Assembly: GCA_017399145.1 (NCBI GenBank)
Contig: JAFQEG010000040.1
Coordinates: 1 to 41,053 of the forward strand
DNA from: Clostridia bacterium
GTDB lineage: Bacteria; Bacillota; Clostridia; Oscillospirales; CAG-272
DNA length: 41,053 nt
Reading direction: 5' to 3'
The stretch's first letter is position 1. Each line of letters opens with the position of its first letter. Positions 29,103 to 36,959 of the stretch are shown here, piece by piece. The translations under genes and the position numbers were made by a program. The notes beneath the pieces are model-generated. The model did not search any database. It saw nothing but the letters and a program-made list of their open reading frames with translations, and was not told the DNA's origin.

Positions 29103-30108
29103 ATATGCAAAAGTTGTAATAGACAACAGAGGGAAAAAGCATTATTTTTACGGTAAAACCATAAAAGAAATAAATCAAAAAATGTTAGAATTTAATGCAA
29201 CAATAGAGAAAGGTGAATTATTTGAAAAAATAGCACTTCAATGGTGGGAAGAACACGAAAAGAATTTAGCATTGCAAACAATTTCTTCATATAAACCGGC
29301 ATTGAATAGAGCAATTGACGAATTTGGAAAAATTCCAATAAAATCAATTAAAACAAATGACATACTTAAATATATTAAAAAACTTGAATTAAGAGGGTAT
29401 GCACAAAAAACTATTGCAAATCACAAATTAGTATGTAATTTAATTTTTAGATATGCAATTTTAGAAGAATACATAGAAAACAACCCTTGTACAATAATAA
29501 AAATACCTAAAGGGTTACCAAGAAAAAAAAGAACTTCTGCAAGTAACCAAGACGAGCAAATTATACTTAATTCTTTCGACCTTTGGCTATTCCCATATAT
29601 TGCACTATTAACAGGTATGCGAAAAGGCGAAATTTTGGCTTTAAAGTGGTCGGACATAGATTTTAACAAGAATATAATAAACGTGTCAAAATCGGTATGT
29701 TACCATCGTGGAAATGCAATTATTAAATTGCCTAAAACAGAAAATGGAATTAGAATTGTTCCATTACTTAATAGATTAAAAAAAGTTTTATTGAAACAAA
29801 ACATTATTAAAGAAAACTATATATTAAGTGATGACGGAAAAAACCCACTTTCACAAAAAAGATATAGAACACTCTATAAAAAATTTAAAAATGAAACGGG
29901 AATAAATTGCACAGCCCACCAATTAAGACATAGTTTTGCAACATTTGCATTTGAAAGTGGTGTCCCAATAAAATCAATACAAAACTTATTAGGACACGCA
30001 CAAATTTCAACCACTATGGACATATACACAGATTTTAGAGAAAAGTCTTTAATAGATGCAAGTGAAATATTAAATGATAAATTGTCAAAAAAAAGTCAAA
30101 ACTCTTAA
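29077..30108 (+). CDS. int: Tyrosine recombinase/integrase
   Basis: 343 aa from the ATG at 29077 (GGAG 8 nt upstream); a longer reading has no ribosome site. Residues 1-45 resemble the AP2-like arm-binding domain (KDGRYAKVVIDNRGKKHYFY), 48-150 the SAM-like core-binding domain, and 155-335 the catalytic domain with R182 (GMRKGE), K220, H281-x-x-R284 (HQLRHS), H307 (LLGHAQ) and nucleophile Y317 (MDIYTDF): all six catalytic positions are intact. It lies 30 bases from attR, the usual place. Expected to integrate into and excise from the tRNA-Trp 3' end. Confidence 0.95.
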   Translation: MIKKRKDGRYAKVVIDNRGKKHYFYGKTIKEINQKMLEFNATIEKGELFEKIALQWWEEHEKNLALQTISSYKPALNRAIDEFGKIPIKSIKTNDILKYIKKLELRGYAQKTIANHKLVCNLIFRYAILEEYIENNPCTIIKIPKGLPRKKRTSASNQDEQIILNSFDLWLFPYIALLTGMRKGEILALKWSDIDFNKNIINVSKSVCYHRGNAIIKLPKTENGIRIVPLLNRLKKVLLKQNIIKENYILSDDGKNPLSQKRYRTLYKKFKNETGINCTAHQLRHSFATFAFESGVPIKSIQNLLGHAQISTTMDIYTDFREKSLIDASEILNDKLSKKSQNS

Positions 30109-30137
30109 AAGTGCACATTTTATTGAAATTTAACAAT

Positions 30138-30164
30138 GGTTCGAGTCCTTGCGCCCCTGCCAAA
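30138..30164 (+). repeat. attR core (tRNA-Trp 3' end copy)
   Basis: Perfect 27-base copy of 26534-26560. It is followed at once by the host's original tRNA-Trp terminator. Confidence 0.92.
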
Positions 30165-30197
30165 AAATACGACAAGTTTCAGCTTGTCGTATTTTTT
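30162..30197. terminator. Original host terminator of tRNA-Trp, now after attR
   Basis: Perfect 15-bp arms AAAAAATACGACAAG / CTTGTCGTATTTTTT with a 6-base loop; T-runs both ways, so it can also end the integrase transcript. Confidence 0.9.
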
Positions 30198-30200
30198 ATT

Positions 30201-30370
30201 CAAGCCGCAGGCTTGGTATGGAATCACGCGTAAGCGTGTATGGTATCGCCGTAGGCGCATGGCATCACCGAAGGTGCATTTTCTGCGGCTTGATTCCATA
30301 CCGTCTTGCAACCGGATTCCATACAATGCTTTGCATTGATTCCATACACGCCTTTGGCGTGATTGAGACA
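30201..30370. repeat. Mosaic array of small hairpins with conserved linkers
   Basis: Short hairpins (ACGCGTAAGCGT, GCCGTAGGC, ACCGAAGGT, AATGCTTTGCATT, ACGCCTTTGGCGT) are separated by a linker close to GTATGGAATC. In the left half the linker reads GTATGGNATC, in the right half its complement GATTCCATAC, so the array is a large inverted repeat around TTTTCTGCGGC. Non-coding; bases 30371-30407 hold no signal. Confidence 0.75.
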
Positions 30371-30407
30371 CGTGAGTTCAAATTTTGAGGTATTAAATTC
30401 GTTCTTT

Positions 30408-30914
30408 TTATTTTATCTTAAGGAGCTTTAGCTTTTCCAAGGCTTTGAGAAGGACTATGCCGATTGTAACGCCGGCAATACCTTGGATTGCGTTTGGTAA
30501 GATGTTAACGACCGAGGGACCGAAGCCGTATAGGAAGCCCTCGAAAACGAAGTAGCCTAAAATCATTAGTGCTTCGGCAAGGACACCGCCTATTATTTGG
30601 GAAGGGAGCTTGCCGATTTTTTTGTGAAGAAGCTTATATGTACCAAAGGCTACAAGTGCCATTAGCCCCTTAATCAAGAATGTGGCAGGGGCATAAAGTG
30701 CATAGCCCGAAAATAGATCTGCAAGAGCTGAGCCTAAGCCTGCGGACAAAAAGCCGTAAGCTGGAGACAGGCACCACCCTGCTATTAAAACCATACAGTC
30801 CCCCAAATTTACATAACCGTTCAAGGGTGAGGGTATTTTTATAACCATAGTAGATACACAAACAAGTGATGTCAATAATGCTACATATATGAGTTCCTTA
30901 AGCCTTGTGCGCAT
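30408..30914 (-). CDS. ECF transporter S-component (substrate-binding membrane subunit)
   Basis: 168 aa, about six hydrophobic segments. The first-helix pattern LKELIYVALLTSLVCVSTMV, then NGYVNLGDCMVLIAGWCLSPAYGFLSAGLGSALADL, is typical of the S-components of energy-coupling factor vitamin transporters. Family knowledge: it binds a vitamin or precursor outside and works with a shared EcfA/EcfA'/EcfT module encoded elsewhere. No vitamin riboswitch (TPP, FMN, folate) is visible in the 50-base leader, so specificity cannot be assigned. Transcribed alone. Confidence 0.85.
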   Translation of the reverse strand: MRTRLKELIYVALLTSLVCVSTMVIKIPSPLNGYVNLGDCMVLIAGWCLSPAYGFLSAGLGSALADLFSGYALYAPATFLIKGLMALVAFGTYKLLHKKIGKLPSQIIGGVLAEALMILGYFVFEGFLYGFGPSVVNILPNAIQGIAGVTIGIVLLKALEKLKLLKIK

Positions 30915-31040
30915 TTTTTCTCTCCTTTACACTTTTATGCAATAAATTATACACCCTTCCTCTCTGCTTTGCAATATTTAAGCCCAACTTTTTTTGACTT
31001 ACTACTAAACATATTAAAGCTTTTGCTTGCGTCTTTTTTC

Positions 31041-31069
31041 TTGATTTTTGAAGGATTTGGATTTATAAT
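31041..31069 (+). promoter_or_regulatory. Promoter of the orphan gene pair
   Basis: TTGATT (31041-31046), 17-bp spacer, perfect TATAAT (31064-31069), 29 bases before the ATG at 31098. Confidence 0.7.
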
Positions 31070-31097
31070 AGAATTAGTAAATTTTTTGGAGGATATT

Positions 31098-31691
31098 ATG
31101 AAGGAAAAGATTTGTAATTTTGAATGTAGTGAGGCTGAATTAAACGAGTTTTTGAAAAATGCAGAGGCAGGTCTTGTCAAAAAGGATTTTGACGCCTACT
31201 CCCTTGACGTGATTTTAAAATGTATTGATTTGTACAACAACAACAAAATGACATACAAGTATCTTACCTTATGGGTAGATGCTTACGCATATTTGTTTGA
31301 GCCATTGTTAAGTGAGATAATTTCAAAAAAGGAGCTTGTGCTATTTGAAATTGCCGATTTTGTTGGTGCCCTTTCCTACTATGAAAGAGAGCAGACAGAC
31401 ACTCTTGATTGGAGCATTGATACGTTTTTGTTATATGATTCTATTTTTAAAGAGCTTGACAAATGGGAGCTTTCATATTCTATCACAAAGGGACAGTACT
31501 CTGATGGAATTGTAAATACTATCGAGGCTATTCTTGTTAACCATACAGATATGAAATATATACTTCTTGATAAGTTCTACAAGGGGGATAAAAACGTATC
31601 CCTTGAGGGTAATTGGCTTGCTCTTTCTGAATTAAACTTTTATGAAATGGAGCTTAGTAATTTAGGCTTCAAAAAATTAAAGAAATTTTAA
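31098..31691 (+). CDS. Unknown soluble protein, first of an orphan pair
   Basis: 197 aa from the ATG at 31098, where GGAGG is 5 nt upstream; a 43-codon longer reading lacks a ribosome site and would run through the promoter. Mostly helical and acidic, with aromatic-rich patches (LWVDAYAYLFEPLLSEI). No signal peptide, membrane helix or catalytic motif. Nine bases separate it from the next gene. The style (small, acidic, helical, paired) resembles immunity proteins of polymorphic toxin systems, but no toxin is recognised nearby. Not recognised. Confidence 0.7.
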   Translation: MKEKICNFECSEAELNEFLKNAEAGLVKKDFDAYSLDVILKCIDLYNNNKMTYKYLTLWVDAYAYLFEPLLSEIISKKELVLFEIADFVGALSYYEREQTDTLDWSIDTFLLYDSIFKELDKWELSYSITKGQYSDGIVNTIEAILVNHTDMKYILLDKFYKGDKNVSLEGNWLALSELNFYEMELSNLGFKKLKKF

Positions 31692-31699
31692 GAGGTTTT

Positions 31700-32263
31700 A
31701 TGACAACAACGGAAAAATTAAAAAACGACCTTTGCGTAAGAATTGAACAGCTAAAGCATATAAGACACAAGGTACAGCATCTTAATGGCTTTTCTTCATC
31801 CTCGACTCTTAAGGTTTTTGACAACAGATTAAAGAAAAGACAGGACTATTTTCAAAACGCATATGATGGTGGGGCTAATTGGAATTCCTATCGGTCTATT
31901 TCAAGCAGTGAGGACCTTACCCACTCAATTATAGTTGGGCAAAGGCTTGAGATTTTTGCCCTTGAGGTGGAATTTGAAATGTTTGCACTTAAGTGTAGCA
32001 GGGAATTTTTTGGTTTTTACAATCCTGACAGATTTATGCTATTTGGATTATCCCCTGAGCTAGTTCATAATAAGGGGTACAGTGGTGGCTATTACGTTGA
32101 TAGCTACGGTCGTGTCCGTGATGAGATTAACAAGGACCCGTCCTTAATTCTTAAGGAAAGAGAAAAGGTAACTAAGTATCTAATTCGTGGTAGCGAAACC
32201 TGTGCTTACAAAAAACAGGGCAAGCCCTTCCCTATTGATTTGACTGTTCCATATGGATATTAA
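31700..32263 (+). CDS. Unknown soluble protein, second of an orphan pair
   Basis: 187 aa, with AGAGG before the ATG. The first 60 residues look like a charged coiled coil (EQLKHIRHKVQHLNG...NRLKKRQDYFQNAYDG). The rest is mixed, with a Gly/Tyr-rich turn (NKGYSGGYYVDSYGRVRDEI). No family recognised. Cotranscribed with the preceding gene and ended by a hairpin terminator. Confidence 0.7.
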   Translation: MTTTEKLKNDLCVRIEQLKHIRHKVQHLNGFSSSSTLKVFDNRLKKRQDYFQNAYDGGANWNSYRSISSSEDLTHSIIVGQRLEIFALEVEFEMFALKCSREFFGFYNPDRFMLFGLSPELVHNKGYSGGYYVDSYGRVRDEINKDPSLILKEREKVTKYLIRGSETCAYKKQGKPFPIDLTVPYGY

Positions 32264-32264
32264 A

Positions 32265-32290
32265 AAAAGCCGACTGAGTGTCGGCTTTTG
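32265..32290 (+). terminator. Terminator of the orphan pair
   Basis: GCCGAC / GTCGGC stem with a TGAGT loop, then TTTTGTTTATTT. Confidence 0.85.
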
Positions 32291-32299
32291 TTTATTTAA

Positions 32300-32338
32300 G
32301 ACAGGGGGTGCAAAATTGCACCCCCTGTCCTTTTTTTT
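32300..32338 (+). terminator. Second, GC-rich hairpin terminator
   Basis: GACAGGGGGTGCAA / TTGCACCCCCTGTC, 14 bp with a two-base loop, then CTTTTTTTT. Unusually GC-rich for this region. Reading the other way it could also serve the converging minus-strand operon. Confidence 0.85.
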
Positions 32339-32383
32339 AGTTAATTAAAACGTCAATTTTTTTAACGAAGATTGTTTTCCTAA

Positions 32384-32761
32384 TTATTCTTCTACTACGC
32401 GAATATTGTATTTATTCGCTATTGATTTAAGGTCTTCCAACCATTCGTCTGGACTAAATAATGATAATTTTATGTCCGAATTATATTTTACTCCGTCTAT
32501 ACTGAATTGATTTACACTTAACACATCAAATTCGATAGATATTCTACCCTTTTGTATAAAAAGCATTGGTTTATAAATGTGTATACATGTTATCAGCTTA
32601 TCTTTTAATAGTACATCAAATTTCTTTCCGCCCGGAACCTCAAAGGATATGCCTGTCTCCAATAGGCTCATAGCATTCAATTCCGAAGCCTTATAGTTTG
32701 TGCCATAACTTCTGTTGTATTCGAACATTTTTGTTTTTTCGTTATATCTTACTGTTAGCAT
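32384..32761 (-). CDS. Unknown 125-aa protein, paralogue of its upstream neighbour
   Basis: Shares a pattern with the protein at 32798-33184: V-x-YN-x-K...FEY near the start, a K-x-FD-x-x-L strand, a KPM/KPQ turn, FxxDGxxY, and a final W-x-x-D-x-x-x-I helix. Likely a small beta-rich fold with a C-terminal helix (about residues 105-125). No catalytic residues. Only a weak ribosome site (AAGAAG), so its translation may depend on the gene before it. Last gene of the operon led by the membrane protein. Confidence 0.65.
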   Translation of the reverse strand: MLTVRYNEKTKMFEYNRSYGTNYKASELNAMSLLETGISFEVPGGKKFDVLLKDKLITCIHIYKPMLFIQKGRISIEFDVLSVNQFSIDGVKYNSDIKLSLFSPDEWLEDLKSIANKYNIRVVEE

Positions 32762-32797
32762 TTTTCTTCTTTTCTTAATTACGATTATCTTTTTTTA

Positions 32798-33184
32798 TCA
32801 TAGAATAGGAGGAGTAAATTTAAGGTCTAACTCCTTCATTATTTTCTCTATATCGTCTGCCCAAGAGCTATAAATCTTTTTGGGAATTTCTATTACTGTT
32901 GTGTATCTTTTGCCGTCTAACTCAAAAAATGAATCATTATATTCATTTGACTTTAAGAAAAAGAACAGCAAGCCTCCTCTGGGTGGCAAAAACTGTGGCT
33001 TCATAAGCATTGCAGAGCTTATATTTTCGTTTGTCAATTCTAAATCAAACCACTTATCGTCTGATACGTAAAAGCGAACGCTTCCAAATCTTAATTGGCG
33101 GATTGCAAACTCTAATGTTCCTTCATAGTTACCTTTGCGATACTCAAATCTTTCTCTTTTGGGATTGTAATAAACACTAAACAT
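32798..33184 (-). CDS. Unknown 128-aa protein, paralogue of its downstream neighbour
   Basis: AGAGG before the ATG. Same layout as the protein at 32384-32761 (FSVYYNPKRERFEYRKG, KWFDLEL, KPQFLPPRGG, FFELDGKRYTT, SWADDIEKIMKEL). The two look like an old tandem duplication that has diverged strongly. Cytoplasmic, no motif known. Sits 31 nt after the membrane-protein gene. Confidence 0.7.
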   Translation of the reverse strand: MFSVYYNPKRERFEYRKGNYEGTLEFAIRQLRFGSVRFYVSDDKWFDLELTNENISSAMLMKPQFLPPRGGLLFFFLKSNEYNDSFFELDGKRYTTVIEIPKKIYSSWADDIEKIMKELDLKFTPPIL

Positions 33185-33215
33185 ATTTTTTGTACCTCTT
33201 TTCTATTATTTTTAT

Positions 33216-33710
33216 TTATCCTCTTATACGTGCAATTACCATAATGATATTTAATATCAATGTGAAAGCAAATGCAACCAAACCTATTACGAACGACCAT
33301 AAGTATGAGAAATAAAATAACAAGCCAGAAAGAGCTATTATTCCTCCACTCCAATAGCCGAACGCCAATAATGGGTGATTTGTATCGTGGACAAGCGTTC
33401 CAAAAATTAGATAATCGCCCTCTGTTTCCGAATCAAATATTGCATTACCCATTAAGAAAACGTAACAGACGGCAAAAACTATTCCTCCGGAAATTGCTCC
33501 TACCATCGATGCTTCAACATTTATAAGTGTGTATATACTAATGATAATACCCACTATACTTAATAAAATTGACAAAATCTTACTGACCCAAAAGGATTTA
33601 ATAGCAAGCACCAACATAATTAACGCTACAACAATAGCTATAATTATCCAAACAAAGCTTGGTATTCCACTTTGAGGATTTTCTTGAGTGATAGCAAGTA
33701 GACTCAGCAT
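33216..33710 (-). CDS. Small multi-pass membrane protein of unknown function
   Basis: 164 aa with about five hydrophobic helices: residues 17-37 (PSFVWIIIAIVVALIMLVLA), 43-63, 68-93, 113-130 and 134-158. A hydrophilic loop (NAIFDSETEGDYLIFG) lies in the middle. GGAGG is 9 nt before the ATG. First gene of an operon with the two paralogous small proteins, driven by a consensus-type promoter shared back-to-back with an HTH regulator gene. No family recognised. Confidence 0.7.
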   Translation of the reverse strand: MLSLLAITQENPQSGIPSFVWIIIAIVVALIMLVLAIKSFWVSKILSILLSIVGIIISIYTLINVEASMVGAISGGIVFAVCYVFLMGNAIFDSETEGDYLIFGTLVHDTNHPLLAFGYWSGGIIALSGLLFYFSYLWSFVIGLVAFAFTLILNIIMVIARIRG

Positions 33711-33748
33711 CTCCGTTTACCTCCTTCCAATCTATACTCTATATATTA

Positions 33749-33777
33749 AGTATACTCTATTTATCGACAATTGTCAA
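33749..33777 (-). promoter_or_regulatory. Promoter of the membrane-protein operon
   Basis: Minus strand: perfect TTGACA (33777-33772), 17-bp spacer, TATACT (33754-33749). Its -35 lies in the palindrome GACAATTGTC (33766-33775), which also holds the -35 of the opposite promoter. TATACTCTAT occurs twice (33733-33742 and 33751-33760) over and past the -10. Confidence 0.8.
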
Positions 33778-33799
33778 TAGATAGAACATATTTTATAAT
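33771..33799 (+). promoter_or_regulatory. Promoter of the HTH regulator, overlapping the divergent one
   Basis: TTGTCA (33771-33776), 17-bp spacer, perfect TATAAT (33794-33799). It overlaps the minus-strand promoter in the -35 region, so the two cannot be occupied at once; a protein bound to GACAATTGTC would block both. Confidence 0.75.
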
Positions 33800-33842
33800 G
33801 AAATTAAGACACAGGTCAAATTTGTCAAGGGAGGCAATTTAT

Positions 33843-34049
33843 ATGATTTCGTATGAGCCTTTTTATAAAACATTAAAGGAAAAAGGCATTAGCACCTACA
33901 AGCTTATTAATCAATATGGCTTGAGCAGAAGTCTATTAGATAGGCTAAAGCACAACAAGCCAATAAGCACGGTAACTATTGACGAGCTTTGTCGAATTTT
34001 GTCTTGTAGTGTTGATTGCATTTTGCTTTATAAAAATGATGAAAAATAA
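33843..34049 (+). CDS. Small XRE/Cro-type HTH regulator
   Basis: 68 aa from the ATG at 33843 (GGGAGG 7 nt upstream). The whole protein is one HTH domain of the YozG-like type: FYKTLKEKGISTYKLINQYG, SRSLLDRLKHNKPISTVTI, then DELCRILSCSVDCILLY. Diverges from the membrane-protein operon with overlapping promoters and is the obvious candidate regulator. Ends in a terminator overlapping its stop codon. Confidence 0.88.
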   Translation: MISYEPFYKTLKEKGISTYKLINQYGLSRSLLDRLKHNKPISTVTIDELCRILSCSVDCILLYKNDEK

Positions 34050-34086
34050 CTCTGCACGCCTCGTTGTGAGTAATGCAGAGTTATTT
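34044..34086. terminator. Bidirectional terminator between HTH and LRR genes
   Basis: AAATAACTCTGCA / TGCAGAGTTATTT arms with an 18-base loop; T-runs on both strands serve both converging genes. Confidence 0.8.
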
Positions 34087-34097
34087 TTATATACTTA

Positions 34098-34892
34098 TTA
34101 TTTAAGGTTGTTTTTGTACTCAAGCAGAAGGGCTATTGCCTCGGTGCTTTTGTGCTTTTGGGCTACGTCCAAAAGCTCATCGAAGGTTTGCTCACTCATT
34201 TTGCTTTTGTACTCAAGGAGCTTAACAAGTAGGTCTATGCGACCTATCTCGATTAGGTTGTCAACTGTTATGACTATATTCTTTATAATCAATTTTGTAA
34301 GGGGGCTTTCCTTATCAAAGCTTTCAAGGGCAATAACGTCTCGCACAGCGCCGTCGAAGGCGCGCTTGAATATCTCTGCCCTTCTTATTTTCCACAAGTC
34401 TCTGTTGGCAAAATCCACCTTCAAAAGCTTAAAGCAACAAGAAAATGCGCCTGTTTCCATAGTCTTTAGGCTTTTTGGAATTTTTATTCTTTCTAAGCTT
34501 TCGCACTCACGAAATGCGCCAAATTCTAGCTTTTCAACTCCCTCGGGAATTTCAAATTCCACTAAGGAATTGCATTTTGCAAAGGCTTCTGTGCCGATTT
34601 CCTTGAGTGTGCTTGGCAAGGCTACGCTTTTAAGGCTTGTGCAACTACTAAAGCAATACCAAGGAAGGCTTTCTATTTTTGCGTCTATTATTACAGATTC
34701 AAGATTAGTGCAATTTTGAAAGGCTCCGTCCATTATTTGCGACACTTGGTCCCCTATTTTAACACTTTTTATATAATCGTTGTCCTTAAAGGCACCATTT
34801 GCAATTTTGTTTACCTCTTTTGGAATTTCTACGTTTTCCTCCTTGCCATCATAGGCTAAAAGAGTGCTTTCACTTATAACAAAGTCCTTCAT
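34098..34892 (-). CDS. BspA-type leucine-rich repeat protein with ankyrin-like tail
   Basis: 264 aa. Residues about 15-165 are six or seven LRR_5/BspA repeats (IPKEVNKIANGAF, TLKEIGTEAF, GVEKLEFGAF, SLKTMETGAF). Residues about 195-264 are helical and resemble ankyrin-like repeats (DLLVKLLEYKSK, AIALLLEYKNN). No signal peptide, so cytoplasmic, unlike classical surface BspA proteins. The ATG shares one base with the galactosidase stop codon. Likely a protein-binding scaffold; partner unknown. Confidence 0.85.
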   Translation of the reverse strand: MKDFVISESTLLAYDGKEENVEIPKEVNKIANGAFKDNDYIKSVKIGDQVSQIMDGAFQNCTNLESVIIDAKIESLPWYCFSSCTSLKSVALPSTLKEIGTEAFAKCNSLVEFEIPEGVEKLEFGAFRECESLERIKIPKSLKTMETGAFSCCFKLLKVDFANRDLWKIRRAEIFKRAFDGAVRDVIALESFDKESPLTKLIIKNIVITVDNLIEIGRIDLLVKLLEYKSKMSEQTFDELLDVAQKHKSTEAIALLLEYKNNLK

Positions 34893-36634
34893 TATCCTAA
34901 GTCTGGCTTGTCAAGAAATTCAACGGTTGGGTTTTCCTTCTTTGCCCCGTCACTTTCAAAGACTACAATTTCGTTTTCGCCCTCTTTTAGTAGGCAAGAT
35001 GGAATATAGTAATTCTTTTGTGGTCCTATTTCCCAATATCTGCCTATGTTAAAGCCGTTTACAAGAATAAAGCCCTTTGTAAAGTCGTCAAGACGAATAA
35101 AGGTATCTGCCACCTTGTCAACTACAAGGATGCCCTTATAAAATCCAGTTGGCTCGGTTGTGTTATTTCCATATACAACCTTATCAAGATTATCCATTGG
35201 AAGTGGGTAAACCTGCCAGTTAAAGTGAATTATGTTATCACCTAAAAGAAGTCTGCCTGCAATTCCCTTTTTACGCATCATCTTAGGTCCAAAGTTTGCT
35301 CTACCCATATTTTCAACAAGGATTGTTAGGGTGTCGCCTGCTTTTGCGTTGATTGTGGTCTTTAATTCATCGTCGTTTACGTAAACTATGCCTTGGAGTG
35401 TGCGATTTACGTAGATTTGGGCACGATCGCCTAGGTCCTGAAAACGAAGTGGTGTATCCTTATATTCTCTGTTTAGAGTAGTTGTATAAGCTATGTAGCC
35501 GTAGCCCTGTCCGTAATGCTCCATACATTTTGGCACGTTTGAGAAAATAGGGCTTGATAGGTTATTAAGGTTATCGAAGAAGCCACCTCTTTCTGTAAGG
35601 GTGATTTTTCCGTAGCCTCTTTTTTCTCTATTTGCAGGGACAGGTGGCAATTCCTTATCAACGTATTTTTTGATTACCTCACGAAGCGCAAAATACTTTT
35701 CTGTTGTGTCGCCACATTCGGAAAGAGGTGCGTCGTAGTCGTAGCTTGTTACGTCGGGTCTGTACTTTTCGTAGTGGTTTGCGCCACTTGTAAAGCCGAA
35801 GTTAGTGCCTCCAATAAACATATACATATTGAAGCTACCCTTTTTAAGCATATCATCGGCAACCTTGCAATAGTCCTCGGCTGAGGTTTTATGGTGGAAG
35901 CCACAGCCCCAGTCGTCAAACCAGCCACACCACATTTCCATACACATTTTTGGTGAGTTGGGAAATAGCTTATCGTGAGCTCTAAAGTTTTCCTCAACGC
36001 GAGAGCCGAAGTTAAGAGTTGCAAGACAGCCGTCAATTGTACCGTCAAGTAGGTTGTTTTCGCTTGTACCGTCTGAGGTAAAGAGAGGCACGTCAATGCC
36101 TAAGTCTCTGTACATATCACGAAGCTTATTTAGATAAACCTTGTCGTCACCATAGTAGCCGTATTCATTTTCGCATTGAAGCATAATGATAGGTCCGCCA
36201 TTTGTTGAAAGAAGTGGACGGATTTGGTCAAATAGATGCTTTAGATAGTTTTCAAAATGACGCACGTAGGTTTCGTTACAGCAACGAATTTCCATATCCT
36301 CCATTGTTTGTAGCCACCAAGGAAGTCCACCAAATTCCCACTCTGAGCAGATGTATGGTCCTGGTCGAACTATTACCATAAGACCCTCCTCACCTGCTAT
36401 TTTTATGAACTGGGCAATGTCTAGATTTCCCTCAAAATCAAACACTCCCACCTGTTTTTCGTGCATATTCCAGGCACAATAGGTTTCTACACAGTTACAG
36501 CCTAGTGCAACTAGCTTTTTGAAAATATCTCGCCACGTGCCTTGCATATTTCTAAAGTAATGAACGGCACCTGAGATTAGCTTAGTTTCCTTTCCGTCCT
36601 TTACGAATTGATTGCCTATAATTTCAAATTTCAT
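34892..36634 (-). CDS. Beta-galactosidase, glycoside hydrolase family 35
   Basis: 580 aa from the ATG at 36634, chosen because GGAG is 6 nt upstream; the ATG four codons earlier has no ribosome site. GH35 barrel: SGAVHYFRNMQGTW, VETYCAWNMHE, IVRPGPYICSEWEFGGLPWW, acid/base E157 in QCENEYGYYG, nucleophile E233 in CMEMWCGWFDDWG. Residues about 380-580 form the jelly-roll domains (NGFNIGRYWEIGPQKNYYIP). No signal peptide, so it acts on imported galactosides. Function with the LRR protein is unclear. Confidence 0.94.
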   Translation of the reverse strand: MKFEIIGNQFVKDGKETKLISGAVHYFRNMQGTWRDIFKKLVALGCNCVETYCAWNMHEKQVGVFDFEGNLDIAQFIKIAGEEGLMVIVRPGPYICSEWEFGGLPWWLQTMEDMEIRCCNETYVRHFENYLKHLFDQIRPLLSTNGGPIIMLQCENEYGYYGDDKVYLNKLRDMYRDLGIDVPLFTSDGTSENNLLDGTIDGCLATLNFGSRVEENFRAHDKLFPNSPKMCMEMWCGWFDDWGCGFHHKTSAEDYCKVADDMLKKGSFNMYMFIGGTNFGFTSGANHYEKYRPDVTSYDYDAPLSECGDTTEKYFALREVIKKYVDKELPPVPANREKRGYGKITLTERGGFFDNLNNLSSPIFSNVPKCMEHYGQGYGYIAYTTTLNREYKDTPLRFQDLGDRAQIYVNRTLQGIVYVNDDELKTTINAKAGDTLTILVENMGRANFGPKMMRKKGIAGRLLLGDNIIHFNWQVYPLPMDNLDKVVYGNNTTEPTGFYKGILVVDKVADTFIRLDDFTKGFILVNGFNIGRYWEIGPQKNYYIPSCLLKEGENEIVVFESDGAKKENPTVEFLDKPDLG

Positions 36635-36651
36635 AACGTTCTCCATTTGTT

Positions 36652-36684
36652 AAAAAGGGCTTGAGTGTGTCAAGCCCCTTTTTG
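36652..36684. terminator. Terminator downstream of the oad operon
   Basis: AAAAAGGGCTTGA / TCAAGCCCCTTTTT with a GTGTG loop. It ends the oad transcript after the duplicated repeat region and isolates the galactosidase gene. Confidence 0.85.
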
Positions 36685-36691
36685 TTTTATT

Positions 36692-36959
36692 AGTTTCCAG
36701 AATCCTCAACGAAGATTGACCCTTTAGACCAACTACACCTCATCCACCGCTTTTATTAGCTTTGGCTTTATTTATTGTTCGGTTGTTGCGGTCCCCCTTC
36801 CCCTCCGGACAAAGGGGAAGGCTTTAATTGCCAGAATCCTCAACGAAGATTGACCCTTTAGACCAACTACACCTCATCCACCGCTTTTATTAGCCTTGGC
36901 TTTATTTATTGTTCGGTTGTTGCGGTCCCCCTTCCCCTCCGGACAAAGGGGAAGGCTTT
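36692..36959. repeat. Two tandem 134-bp units carrying dispersed repeat copies 3 and 4 and the oadA 3' end
   Basis: Each unit has AGTTTCCAGAATCCTCAACG (or AATTGCC...) matching the last 8 codons and stop of oadA, a linker GACCCTTTAGACCAA, then the dispersed repeat (36733-36825; 36867-36959). The true oadA end follows as a third partial copy. The units differ at only a few bases. Both keep the VEDSGN-stop coding frame, although untranslated. Confidence 0.9.

Larger units (their letters stand above)
26534..30164. mobile_element. 3.6-kb integrative element in the tRNA-Trp gene
   Basis: Bounded by two perfect 27-bp copies of the tRNA-Trp 3' end (26534-26560 and 30138-30164). It is strikingly more AT-rich than flanking host genes. 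Contents: attachment arm repeats, several hairpins, iteron-like repeats, HTH repressor (minus), then a plus-strand operon of S24-fold protein, two unknown proteins and a tyrosine integrase whose stop lies 30 bases before the right core. No relaxase, replication initiator, capsid or toxin gene is recognisable. Best described as a minimal integrative element or phage/plasmid satellite. Confidence 0.92.
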
